Source of the DNA: JBBSDP01 sp038240605
GTDB lineage: Bacteria; Planctomycetota; Phycisphaerae; Tepidisphaerales; Tepidisphaeraceae
Assembly (NCBI GenBank): GCA_038240605.1
Contig: JBBSDP010000012.1
Coordinates: 1 to 64,000 of the forward strand
DNA: 64,000 nucleotides
Reading direction: 5' to 3'
In this document: positions 1-7,036 of the stretch, piece after piece
Position numbering within the stretch: the first letter of the stretch is position 1
How the letters are laid out: each line of letters starts with the position of its first letter
Translations under genes and position numbers: made by a program
The notes under the pieces: generated by a model
The model's database searches: none
What the model saw: only the letters and a program-made list of their open reading frames with translations
Told to the model about the DNA's origin: nothing

Positions 1-134
1 AGGGAATGAATCTGCTGGTGAAACTGCGCTTCAGAAAAGCATTCGGCTTCCGGCAGTTCCAAACGATAGAAGTGGCCTTATATCACCAGCTTGGGCAGCT
101 TCCCGAGCCGAAGCTCGCCCACGAATTCTGCTGA
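1..134 (+). mobile_element. C-terminal end of an ISL3-type transposase (cut by window edge)
   Basis: An open frame enters from the left edge (codons from base 3) and stops at 132-134. The last 43 residues include 'KAFGFRQFQTIEVALYHQLG' followed by 'QLPEP'. This resembles the C-terminal end of ISL3/IS204-type DDE transposases, where an aromatic 'GFR' segment precedes a short 'LPEP' tail. Only the end is visible, so intactness cannot be judged. The family assignment comes from remembered family pattern, not a search. Other transposase debris lies within 2.5 kb. Confidence 0.5.
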
Positions 135-254
135 GGAGGCGAAAAATTTACAATTCGGATGACGGGTGCTGACCCGATCAGGACTTACAAAAATGCAGCC
201 ATTTCTTCGCCCCTTCGCCCCTTCGCGTTAATCAATGTCTGTCCGAGAAGCAGA

Positions 255-551
255 TCAATCCTCATCTTCCCCAGGCTCGTCTTCGCAAAGATCCCGGTCG
301 CGCGGGTCGCCGACCGGGTAGTCGGCGGTGTATGAAAACACACGGCGGACATATCGCACCTTGTCGAGCTTTTCGACGTCCCTGACCCTGGGCGTCTCGA
401 TGCATCCCTCGATCATGTTCGTGTCGCTGTTCACGTTTTCGATACACATCCCCATCGCCTTGAGCCCGTCGATGATGGCCTGCCGCGTTTGCTCGTCCAT
501 CGTGTCGAGGACGATCACCACATCCGAAATTTCCGCATCGCGATGGCTCAT
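255..551 (-). CDS. small conserved-looking protein, possibly I9/subtilase-propeptide-like fold
   Basis: 98 residues, cytoplasmic, with no signal peptide or membrane segment. The pattern is an initial beta strand ('DVVIVLD'), a helix ('EQTRQAIIDGLKAMGM'), a strand, a 'KLDKVRYVRRVFSY' segment and a very acidic tail ('DLCEDEPGEDED'). This beta-alpha-beta layout recalls peptidase-inhibitor I9/subtilase propeptide domains, but no protease lies beside it and the match is weak. No clear Shine-Dalgarno precedes the ATG at 551. It stands alone, divergent from the lipoprotein gene that starts at 634. Function unknown. Confidence 0.55.
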   Translation of the reverse strand: MSHRDAEISDVVIVLDTMDEQTRQAIIDGLKAMGMCIENVNSDTNMIEGCIETPRVRDVEKLDKVRYVRRVFSYTADYPVGDPRDRDLCEDEPGEDED

Positions 552-633
552 GAAGGGTAAACCTTGCCCGGCGATTCTGAGTCATCGCCATTCGATTTGC
601 AACGGCGGATTCGGAGCGGTTAGGCTGCGAGAC

Positions 634-1425
634 GTGAATGTCATTCTCTGCTGGAACCCGTACGCGTACATCGGCCTGCTTGTGATCGCCGCGGGGTGCG
701 CGCCGCGATCCGATGCCAACGACACGAAGGGCTCGGCATCGCGAACGACCCGCGCCGCGCCAGCCCTGGCGTTTTCACCGACCCTTTCCAATCCCGCCTT
801 GCCGACGACGGGACCCGGCGCATCGCCGACGTCAGCCGTACGGATCTACCCGCTGCACGGGCACGTCACCTCGACGATCTTCTGGGTTGGCGAGCCGCCG
901 GCGAAGGACAGCCCCAGCAATGCGGCCAGCGCGTGGGATGACGACTGGCAGGTTCACTTCGGCGGATTCGACAATCCCGCGCGGCGCGATGGGTTCGCCC
1001 CGGCGGGTTTCGCGCCGCGCGAGAACTCGTTTTACGTGGCCCTGCCCTACAACGACCTTCACGCCGGCCGACGGCGCGCCGATGCGGCGCGCGTGATCGC
1101 CTGGGCCACTGGCCGGACGTGGTTCGAGGACGAGTCGATGTGCAAGAACCACTGGGTGTGCCTCCTCCACAACGGCCTTGCCTGTTATGCCCAGTGGGAA
1201 GACGTCGGCCCGTTCCGCTCCGACGATGCGGCGTACGTCTTCGGCCACGCCGTCCCGCGGAACACGCGCAACCGCGGCGCCGGCATCGACGTTTCGCCAG
1301 CCGTCCGCGATCACCTCGGCCTCTCCGACATCGATACGGTGGACTGGCGCTTCGTCGAAGAGCGCGACGTGCCGCCCGGCCCGTGGACGCGCACCGTCAC
1401 AACGTCGCAAGTCCACTGGCGATGA
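634..1425 (+). CDS. predicted lipoprotein with double-psi beta-barrel-like C-terminal domain
   Basis: The GTG at 634 was chosen because it places a lipoprotein signal at the N-terminus: a hydrophobic run followed by the lipobox 'VIAAGC' near residue 20. An upstream ATG at 550 would bury that signal. The mature protein has a Pro/Thr/Ala-rich linker and then a globular region. Its end carries 'QWEDVGPF', 'GAGIDVSPAVRDHLGL', 'VDWRFVEE' and 'VPPGPW', a pattern like double-psi beta-barrel (RlpA/expansin-type) domains, including an Asp where the catalytic Asp would be. It is probably anchored in a membrane and faces the cell wall or periplasm. 263 aa. The fold call is by motif resemblance only. Confidence 0.65.
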   Translation: MNVILCWNPYAYIGLLVIAAGCAPRSDANDTKGSASRTTRAAPALAFSPTLSNPALPTTGPGASPTSAVRIYPLHGHVTSTIFWVGEPPAKDSPSNAASAWDDDWQVHFGGFDNPARRDGFAPAGFAPRENSFYVALPYNDLHAGRRRADAARVIAWATGRTWFEDESMCKNHWVCLLHNGLACYAQWEDVGPFRSDDAAYVFGHAVPRNTRNRGAGIDVSPAVRDHLGLSDIDTVDWRFVEERDVPPGPWTRTVTTSQVHWR

Positions 1426-1446
1426 CCGGCGCCACGGGGCTAAGAT

Positions 1447-1463
1447 AAGGGGGTCACTCCTCC
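1447..1463 (-). repeat. inverted copy of the RAYT-associated repeat
   Basis: The 17 bases AAGGGGGTCACTCCTCC are the exact reverse complement of the core GGAGGAGTGACCCCCTT found in four direct copies at 2259-2370. The RAYT gene at 1537-2217 lies between the inverted copy and the array, so the transposase gene is bracketed by oppositely oriented repeats. This is the usual arrangement for REP elements and their RAYT transposases. Confidence 0.85.
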
Positions 1464-1536
1464 TTTTGACCGCCGGAGAGATGAAGAAGGGGAACCCTGT
1501 ACCTCCTGATCACGGGTCAGGTCGTCACGAGATGTA

Positions 1537-2217
1537 TTACTGCTTCTTCTGCTGCTTGCGCGGACGCCATGGGTCTCGCAGCGTCGATTCCAAACCCAGT
1601 CGTTTGGCGACTTTCTTCGTCCATTGCTCTTCGCCGTAGGGCTGGCCGCGCTTGACGCTTTGGCGCAGCCGGTCGATCTCCCGTTCGACGATCGGCTCGT
1701 TAACGATGCGCGGCCAATCGCTCGGGCGCTCCACCGGCCAGGGCTCCAGTTGGACCCTGGCGCCCTTGATGCCGCTCCCCCCGCCGAGGCTGGACCAGGG
1801 CCAGCGCTCCGCACGATCGACCATCCGCGCCCGCAGCGGGTTGGCCTCGGCATACCGCAGGAGCGTGAGCAGGTGCGGGTCGTCCTGCACCGGAAAGCTC
1901 TTGAAGCGGCCCTGGTAAAGATGACCTTCACCGACGTTCTCGCGATGCTCGCGCCAGCGCCGCACGTGCGTAGTGGTCAGCCACTGCATGAAGCGCGACA
2001 GGTCGCCCGGCCGGCGCGGCCACAGCACCAGGTGCCAGTGGTTGTGCATCAGGCAGTAGCCGAGGATGCGCATCGAGAAACGGACGCGCGCCTCCTCGAG
2101 CAACGAGACGAACGACCGGAAGTCTCCCACCTTGCTGAAAACCCGCATGCGGCAATTTCCGCGGTTCAGGACGTGGTAGACGGTTCCGCCTTCGGCGATC
2201 CGGGGTTGTCGTGCCAT
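1537..2217 (-). CDS. REP-associated tyrosine transposase (RAYT, Y1_Tnp/IS200-like)
   Basis: 226 residues. The N-terminus 'YHVLNRGN' and the histidine motif 'MHNHWHLVLWP' (HUH-type metal site) define the Y1 transposase fold. The segment 'GHLYQGRFKSFPV' and 'LLRYAEANPLRARMV' carries the conserved Tyr region, where the catalytic Tyr normally sits. Length fits RAYTs (about 200-230). These single-copy enzymes nick single-stranded REP hairpins. The gene is bracketed by copies of a 25-base GGAGGAGTGACCCCC-type repeat in opposite orientations, the likely substrate. There is no obvious Shine-Dalgarno before the ATG at 2217. The ORF appears intact. Confidence 0.9.
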   Translation of the reverse strand: MARQPRIAEGGTVYHVLNRGNCRMRVFSKVGDFRSFVSLLEEARVRFSMRILGYCLMHNHWHLVLWPRRPGDLSRFMQWLTTTHVRRWREHRENVGEGHLYQGRFKSFPVQDDPHLLTLLRYAEANPLRARMVDRAERWPWSSLGGGSGIKGARVQLEPWPVERPSDWPRIVNEPIVEREIDRLRQSVKRGQPYGEEQWTKKVAKRLGLESTLRDPWRPRKQQKKQ

Positions 2218-2258
2218 TGAAGCAGATTAAACCCGGAAGGACACGGTCCGGCAAATAA

Positions 2259-2370
2259 GGAGGAGTGACCCCCTTTTCCGGTCCGGCAAATAAGGAGGAG
2301 TGACCCCCTTTTCCGGTCAGGAGGAGTGACCCCCTTTTCCGGTCAGGAGGAGTGACCCCCTTTTCCGGTC
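2259..2370 (+). repeat. four direct copies of a 25-base RAYT-associated repeat
   Basis: A 25-base unit beginning GGAGGAGTGACCCCCTTTTC and ending CGGTC occurs at 2259-2283, 2294-2318, 2320-2344 and 2346-2370. The spacing is 35, 26 and 26 bases. Copies 1 and 2 also share an upstream CCGGCAAATAA. The inverted core is at 1447-1463 beyond the RAYT gene. The array butts directly against a transposase fragment that begins at 2372, suggesting it expanded at, or landed in, an older insertion sequence. Confidence 0.9.
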
Positions 2371-2371
2371 C

Positions 2372-2632
2372 GGGACGCCCGACACAAGACGCATCAACAC
2401 CAGCTTTGTGGAGCGGCAGAATCTAACGATGCGAATGGGGAAGCGCCGTTTCACGCGGCTGACCAACGGCTTCTCAAAGAAGCTGGCGAACTTTGAGGCG
2501 AACGTCGCCCTTCACTTCATGCACTACAACTTCTGCCGCGTTCACCAGACGCTCCGCGTCACGCCCGCGATGGCAGCGAAGATCAGCGACCACGTTTGGG
2601 AAATCGAAGAACTCGTGGCCGTGATCGACTGA
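2372..2632 (+). pseudogene. 3' remnant of an IS transposase (IS1/DDE type)
   Basis: An open frame runs from right after the repeat array to a stop at 2630-2632, with a GTG at 2408. It reads 'TPDTRRINTSFVERQNLTMR', then 'TRLTNGFSKKLANFEANVAL' and 'HFMHYNFCRVHQTLRVTPAM'. This closely fits the C-terminal catalytic third of a widespread DDE transposase often annotated as IS1-like, where 'ERQNLT' is followed by 'H..YNFCR.H..LR.TPAM'. The N-terminal two thirds are absent; the repeat array occupies their place. It cannot be functional as it stands. The family name is from memory of the motif. Confidence 0.8.
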
Positions 2633-2654
2633 GCGGCGCGGTACGATACCGCCT

Positions 2655-2972
2655 GTGCGTCGTCGCCCATTCGTTCTTCTCGCGATTGCAGCCGCAATAG
2701 GGCTGATGTGCTATATCCTTCAAAAGCTGGATGCCGCCACGGATCGCTGGTCTTTCGTGGCACAGGTGTGTTTTTTCGTCTTTAGCGTTTTGGTTGCGAT
2801 GCCTTTTTGGTTTTTTGTCTTGCGCGCCGAGCGCCGACAGAAGCGGAGCCGACGCGGGCTATGCGTACGGTGTGGCTATGATCTGCGCGCCACGCCCGCC
2901 CAATGCCCGGAGTGCGGAACGGTGCCAAAATCAAACGACGTGCCAAACAAAAATCCGGAAATTTCAAACTGA
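2655..2972 (+). CDS. small membrane protein with C-terminal zinc ribbon
   Basis: 105 residues from a GTG at 2655. Two hydrophobic segments (about residues 6-23 and 33-56) are followed by a basic stretch and a four-cysteine zinc ribbon, 'CVRCGYDLRATPAQCPECG', near residues 71-89. This ribbon attached to one or two membrane helices is a recurrent architecture in Phycisphaerae and other planctomycetes and has no assigned function. The ribbon would face the cytoplasm if the positive-inside rule holds for the RRAERRQKR-like segment before it. It sits alone between transposon debris and nuoJ. Confidence 0.65.
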   Translation: MRRRPFVLLAIAAAIGLMCYILQKLDAATDRWSFVAQVCFFVFSVLVAMPFWFFVLRAERRQKRSRRGLCVRCGYDLRATPAQCPECGTVPKSNDVPNKNPEISN

Positions 2973-3143
2973 CCCACTACCTTCTCACCGCCTTTGTGAA
3001 AACGTTCACGACCCGTCTTGCAAAGGCCAAGACCCCTTCTTAGACTCTGCCGCTTCGCGGGCGAACGCTGTCGGCGCGCGTGGTCGAGCGTCGGCCGGCG
3101 GGTTCGCTGGAGCGGGGTTCCGCCCTTCGCGTGCTTTCACAAC

Positions 3144-4094
3144 ATGCTCGGCCCGATCTTGTCATCCGCAACCTCCGCCGTCCTGAGCACACTCGCCCTC
3201 GCGGGCGGTCCGATTTTGCCTCCGATGCTGATCCTGGTGCTGTGCGCCATCGCGGGCATCGGGACGACGATGCTGCTGCCCGGCCGGCAGGACGCCATGG
3301 TGCGCAAGGCGGGCGGGGCGGTGCTGATCGCGACGGGGCTGATCTTTGCCTGCCTGCTGATCCGGGTGACGGCCGGGGCGACGCGGGATTACGTTTATTT
3401 CTGGATCTTCTCCGCGGTGGGACTTATCGGCGCGGTGCGCGTGGTGACGCACCCGCGGCCGGTTTACTCGGCGCTCTATTTCGTCCTCACGGTCTTCGCG
3501 TCCGCGGGGCTCTTTGTGATGTTGTCGGCGGGTTTCATGGCGGCGGCGCTGGTGCTGATCTACGCCGGGGCGATCCTGATTACTTATGTGTTCGTGATCA
3601 TGCTGGCGACGCAGGCGAGCGTCGAGGCGTCGGGGCCGACGGCGGCGGTGCGGATGACGGAGTACGACGCCGTCAGCCGGGAGCCGCTCATGGCGGCGGC
3701 GGTCGGGTTCACGCTGATGGGCGTGCTGCTCTTCGTGATCTTCGACAAAGCTGAAGGGATTGCCGGGCCGGCCAACCGCAAGGGGAACGTCGTCGCGGCG
3801 CCCATCCAGGAGATGGACCCGGCGATCGCCGAAATCCAGGGCGGGACGCAGAAGCTGGGCATCTACCTCTTTCAGAATCAGGCGGTGAACCTGGAGCTGG
3901 CGGGGCTGCTGCTGACAGTGAGCATGGTCGGGGCGATCCTGATCGCCCGGCGGCGCGTTTACACCACGGCGCAGATCACGGGAGGGCCGGCCGAGATGGT
4001 CACGGCCCAGGCCACGCCGATCACGGACGATCCATACAGCATTCCCGTTTACGGGACGGCAAACCCAAGCCAGAAGGCCTATCCGGAAACGTGA
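3144..4094 (+). CDS. nuoJ: NADH-quinone oxidoreductase subunit J
   Basis: Membrane subunit of complex I, in the proton-translocating arm. The core NuoJ signature starts near residue 90: 'FWIFSAVGLIGAVRVVTHP', then 'PVYSALYF' and 'LVLIYAGAILITYVFVIML', which carries the TM3 region of NuoJ. About 80 residues with two further hydrophobic stretches precede this core, and a long soluble loop separates the last helices, giving 316 residues against about 170-220 in proteobacteria. The ATG at 3144 is the first that keeps the N-terminal helices; the frame extends upstream without membrane-like sequence. First gene of the nuoJKLMN run. Confidence 0.9.
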   Translation: MLGPILSSATSAVLSTLALAGGPILPPMLILVLCAIAGIGTTMLLPGRQDAMVRKAGGAVLIATGLIFACLLIRVTAGATRDYVYFWIFSAVGLIGAVRVVTHPRPVYSALYFVLTVFASAGLFVMLSAGFMAAALVLIYAGAILITYVFVIMLATQASVEASGPTAAVRMTEYDAVSREPLMAAAVGFTLMGVLLFVIFDKAEGIAGPANRKGNVVAAPIQEMDPAIAEIQGGTQKLGIYLFQNQAVNLELAGLLLTVSMVGAILIARRRVYTTAQITGGPAEMVTAQATPITDDPYSIPVYGTANPSQKAYPET

Positions 4095-4140
4095 TGCCCC
4101 GGGGAACAGGGACGAGCGAAAGGGAAGCGAGGCGTGTCGC

Positions 4141-4449
4141 GTGACTGAACTCAGCCTGCAACATTATCTGGGGGTCGGCGCGATCATGTTCTGCATTGGG
4201 ATGATCGGGTTCATGACCCGCCGGAACCTGATCGTCATGTTCCTGTGCACGGAGCTGATGTTCCAGGGCGTCGCGATCAACCTGATCGCGTTCGGCCATT
4301 ATCACGGCAACCTAGCCGGCCAGGCGTTCGTCATCTTTCTGCTGGTGATTGCGGCGTCCGAGGCGTCGCTGGCGCTGGGCCTGGTTGTGCTCCTGTTCAG
4401 GCAGCGCAACACGCTGGATGCGGATGCGTGGAGAGATTTACGAGGGTAG
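4141..4449 (+). CDS. nuoK: NADH-quinone oxidoreductase subunit K
   Basis: 102 residues from a GTG at 4141, the normal NuoK length. Three membrane helices are evident. The second carries 'LIVMFLCTELMFQGVAINLI', with the conserved membrane glutamate (ELM) used in proton transfer, and the third 'FVIFLLVIAASEASLALGLV' carries the second conserved glutamate. It is a MrpC-like subunit that sits between NuoJ and the antiporter-like subunits. It starts 46 bases after nuoJ. A 252-base repeat-rich spacer separates it from nuoL. Confidence 0.95.
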   Translation: MTELSLQHYLGVGAIMFCIGMIGFMTRRNLIVMFLCTELMFQGVAINLIAFGHYHGNLAGQAFVIFLLVIAASEASLALGLVVLLFRQRNTLDADAWRDLRG

Positions 4450-4701
4450 TCAGTGGTCAGTTGTCTGAAGAATGTCAGTGGTCCGTTGTCGGAGGAATGT
4501 CAGTGGTCCGTTGTCGGAGGAATGTCAGTGGTCCGTTGTCAGTTGTCAGTTGCAAAAGGCGCGACGACTGACGACCGGCCGTAGATGACGGATGAATTCA
4601 ACCACAACTGACAACGGACGACGGACAACGGACAACGGACAACGGACAACGGACAACGGACAACGGACAACGGACAACGGACAACGGACATCTGAAAAAG
4701 A
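4450..4701. repeat. heptamer tandem repeats in inverted orientation between nuoK and nuoL
   Basis: The left half (about 4450-4550) has repeated TCAGTGGTCCGTTGTCGGAG-type units and TCAGTTG words. The right half has eleven consecutive heptamers ACAACGG at 4611-4687 (the second is ACGACGG). The left-half word CCGTTGT is the reverse complement of ACAACGG, so the two halves can pair. Such heptameric short tandem repeats are known from heterocystous cyanobacteria (STRR). Here they interrupt an otherwise compact nuo operon and end 14 bases before the nuoL ATG. Confidence 0.85.
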
Positions 4702-6972
4702 ATGGAAACGCTCGTCCCCATTAAGCTCTCGTACCTGATCCCGCTGCTGCCGCTGATCGGCGCGGGGATCGTGGGGTTGTTCGGCGCTAAGGTGCTGAAG
4801 GGGAAGTCGCATTGGCCGATCTGGCTGGGCGTGGCGGGGAGCGCGATCCTCTCGCTGTGGCTGTTGTTCGGGATGATGACGGCACGGCCGGTCGTGGAGG
4901 GTACGGGCGTCGGGGAGAAGACGGCGGCCGTCAGCGAAGAACATGGGTACACGCTGAGCGCGACGAAGGACTGGTTCACCTGGATCGAGGCGGGCGATCC
5001 CACGCACGCGGGGACGAAGGACCATCAGCAGTACAACGTGGGTGAGGATCCGGCGGCTTATTTCCGGTCGGCGGCGGGGTTCTTCTTCGATCCGCTGACC
5101 GCGATGATGCTCTGCGTCATCACCTGCATCGGCTTCCTGATCATCGTCTTCGCCGCCGGCTACATGAAGGGTGAGGAAGGGTACTGGCGGTTCTTCGCTT
5201 ACCTGGGGCTGTTCATCTTCGCGATGACGATCCTGGTGATGGGCGACAACCTGATCGTGCTCTACCTGGGGTGGGAGGGCGTCGGCCTCTGCTCGTACCT
5301 GCTGATCGGCTACTACTACGAGAAGCCGTCGGCGCGCGAGGCGGCGAAGAAGGCGTTCCTCGTCAACCGCATCGGCGACTTCGGCTTCAGCATCGGCATC
5401 ATGCTGAGCTTCCTGGCCTTCGGCACGATCAGCTATTTCGGCCAGGGCGTCGGGACGCATACCGGCCTGCTCGAGCTGGCGATGGGCCCCCATCTCCATG
5501 GCGGAGCCGTCCTGACCGCGTTCCAGGAGAAGGCGGCCTACTGGATCCCGTTCCTGCTGATGATCGGCGCCTTCGGAAAGTCGGCGCAGTTCCCGCTCTA
5601 CGTCTGGTTGCCGGATGCGATGGAAGGCCCCACGCCGGTCAGCGCGCTGATCCACGCCGCGACGATGGTGACGGCGGGCATTTACATGATCGCCCGCTGC
5701 GGCACGCTTTTCGTCGGCAACCCGGCGGCGACCGCCACGGTAGCCGGCATCGGCTGCTTCACGGCCTTCTTCGCCGCGGTGATCGCCCTGCGACAGTTCG
5801 ACCTGAAGAAAGTCTTCGCCTACTCGACGATCAGCCAGCTCGGTTACATGTTCACGGCCGTCGGCGCGCTGGCGCCGGTCGCCGGGGCGTTTCACCTGGT
5901 AACACACGCGTTCTTCAAGGCGCTGCTGTTCCTCGCTTCGGGCGTGGTGATGCACGCGATGGCGGGCGAACTGGACATGCGGAAGATGAGCGGCCTGAAG
6001 CGCGTGCTGCCGATTACCAACGCCGTCATGCTGATCGGCTGCCTGGCGCTCGCCGGCTTCCCGGGCTTCAGCGGGTTCTTCTCGAAGGATGAGATCATCG
6101 GCGCCGCCTTCGGGCGCAGCCCGATCCTTGGCGTCATGCTGCTCGTGTCGGCGTTCATCACCGCTTATTACACCTTCCGCCTCTATTTCCGCGTCTTCCA
6201 GGGCCCGCTGGTCGTGCCTGAGGCTCCTGTAGACGCACATGGCCACGGCCACGAGCCGCATGAAGATGCGGCCGCCAGCCATTCCGCGATTGCGACACAC
6301 ACGGCGCCGTCCTCCGGCGTGGACGTCGGGCAGACGCATCATGAGCCGGGCGCGCCGGATCACGAGCATGGCCACCACAACCACGAGCCGCTGCTCATGA
6401 TGGCACCGCTGGTGCTGCTGGCGATCGGTGCGGTCTTCTCCGGCTATCTGAATTTCCCCTTCGGCAACCTCGGCCACTTCCTGGGGCACAGCCCCTCGTT
6501 CGCGTTGTCATTCAAGATGGCGGAGCAGGCGGCCGGTATGCCGGTGTCCGCCGAGAACTTCGGTCAGCCGGAGGTGGAAGCCGCGGCCGCGAGTCATCAC
6601 TACGGATTGATGATGATCAGCGCGCTGGTCTCGATCAGCGGCATCGGCCTGGCGTACCTGCTTCACCTGCGCGACCGAGCCCGGGCCGAGGCGATTGCCC
6701 GCGGGCTCCAGCCGCTCACCCGTGTCATCGAACAGAAATTCTGGGTGGACGAGCTCTATGAAGGGTTCGTCGTCGAGCCGTTGTGGGCGCTGGGCCGGCT
6801 CCTTTTTGGCATCGATCGATACGTCGTGGATGGCGCGGTGAATGCCGCGGGCGCTTCGCCGATGATTCCCGGCTGGCTCCTCAAGCTCACCGTGCAGCGC
6901 GGCTACCTCCAGGGGTACGCCGCCGCGATGGTGCTGGGGATCGTAGTGATCCTGTTGTTCGTGCTCCTGTAG
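4702..6972 (+). CDS. nuoL: NADH-quinone oxidoreductase subunit L
   Basis: 756-residue antiporter-like proton-pumping subunit at the distal end of the complex I membrane arm. Conserved elements include 'YLGWEGVGLCSYLLIGYYYE' (membrane glutamate), 'KKAFLVNRIGDFGF' (lysine), 'YVWLPDAMEGPTPVSALIHA' and 'AYSTISQLGYMF'. The C-terminal 'FWVDELYE' and final helices fit the lateral helix region. Between the core helices and this tail is a histidine-rich loop (about residues 512-566: HGHGHEPHED, HEHGHHNHEP). N-terminal start at 4702 begins with 'METLVPIKLSYLIPLLPLIG', as expected. Length is normal to slightly long because of the His loop. Confidence 0.95.
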   Translation: METLVPIKLSYLIPLLPLIGAGIVGLFGAKVLKGKSHWPIWLGVAGSAILSLWLLFGMMTARPVVEGTGVGEKTAAVSEEHGYTLSATKDWFTWIEAGDPTHAGTKDHQQYNVGEDPAAYFRSAAGFFFDPLTAMMLCVITCIGFLIIVFAAGYMKGEEGYWRFFAYLGLFIFAMTILVMGDNLIVLYLGWEGVGLCSYLLIGYYYEKPSAREAAKKAFLVNRIGDFGFSIGIMLSFLAFGTISYFGQGVGTHTGLLELAMGPHLHGGAVLTAFQEKAAYWIPFLLMIGAFGKSAQFPLYVWLPDAMEGPTPVSALIHAATMVTAGIYMIARCGTLFVGNPAATATVAGIGCFTAFFAAVIALRQFDLKKVFAYSTISQLGYMFTAVGALAPVAGAFHLVTHAFFKALLFLASGVVMHAMAGELDMRKMSGLKRVLPITNAVMLIGCLALAGFPGFSGFFSKDEIIGAAFGRSPILGVMLLVSAFITAYYTFRLYFRVFQGPLVVPEAPVDAHGHGHEPHEDAAASHSAIATHTAPSSGVDVGQTHHEPGAPDHEHGHHNHEPLLMMAPLVLLAIGAVFSGYLNFPFGNLGHFLGHSPSFALSFKMAEQAAGMPVSAENFGQPEVEAAAASHHYGLMMISALVSISGIGLAYLLHLRDRARAEAIARGLQPLTRVIEQKFWVDELYEGFVVEPLWALGRLLFGIDRYVVDGAVNAAGASPMIPGWLLKLTVQRGYLQGYAAAMVLGIVVILLFVLL

Positions 6973-7036
6973 GTTCGTGCGCGTGTGCGTGGAGACGGCC
7001 GGCACGAAAACGTGTTCTCAGCGTTGACGAAATGAA

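Noticed and set aside
4611..4690. Possible CRISPR-like array
   Set aside because: The units are 7 bases with no unique spacers and no cas genes are near; it is a tandem satellite.
4546..6489. A 647-codon open frame antisense to nuoL
   Set aside because: It mirrors the highly conserved nuoL gene, has an Arg/His/Glu-rich low-complexity translation typical of the antisense of GC-rich genes, and shows no family motif.
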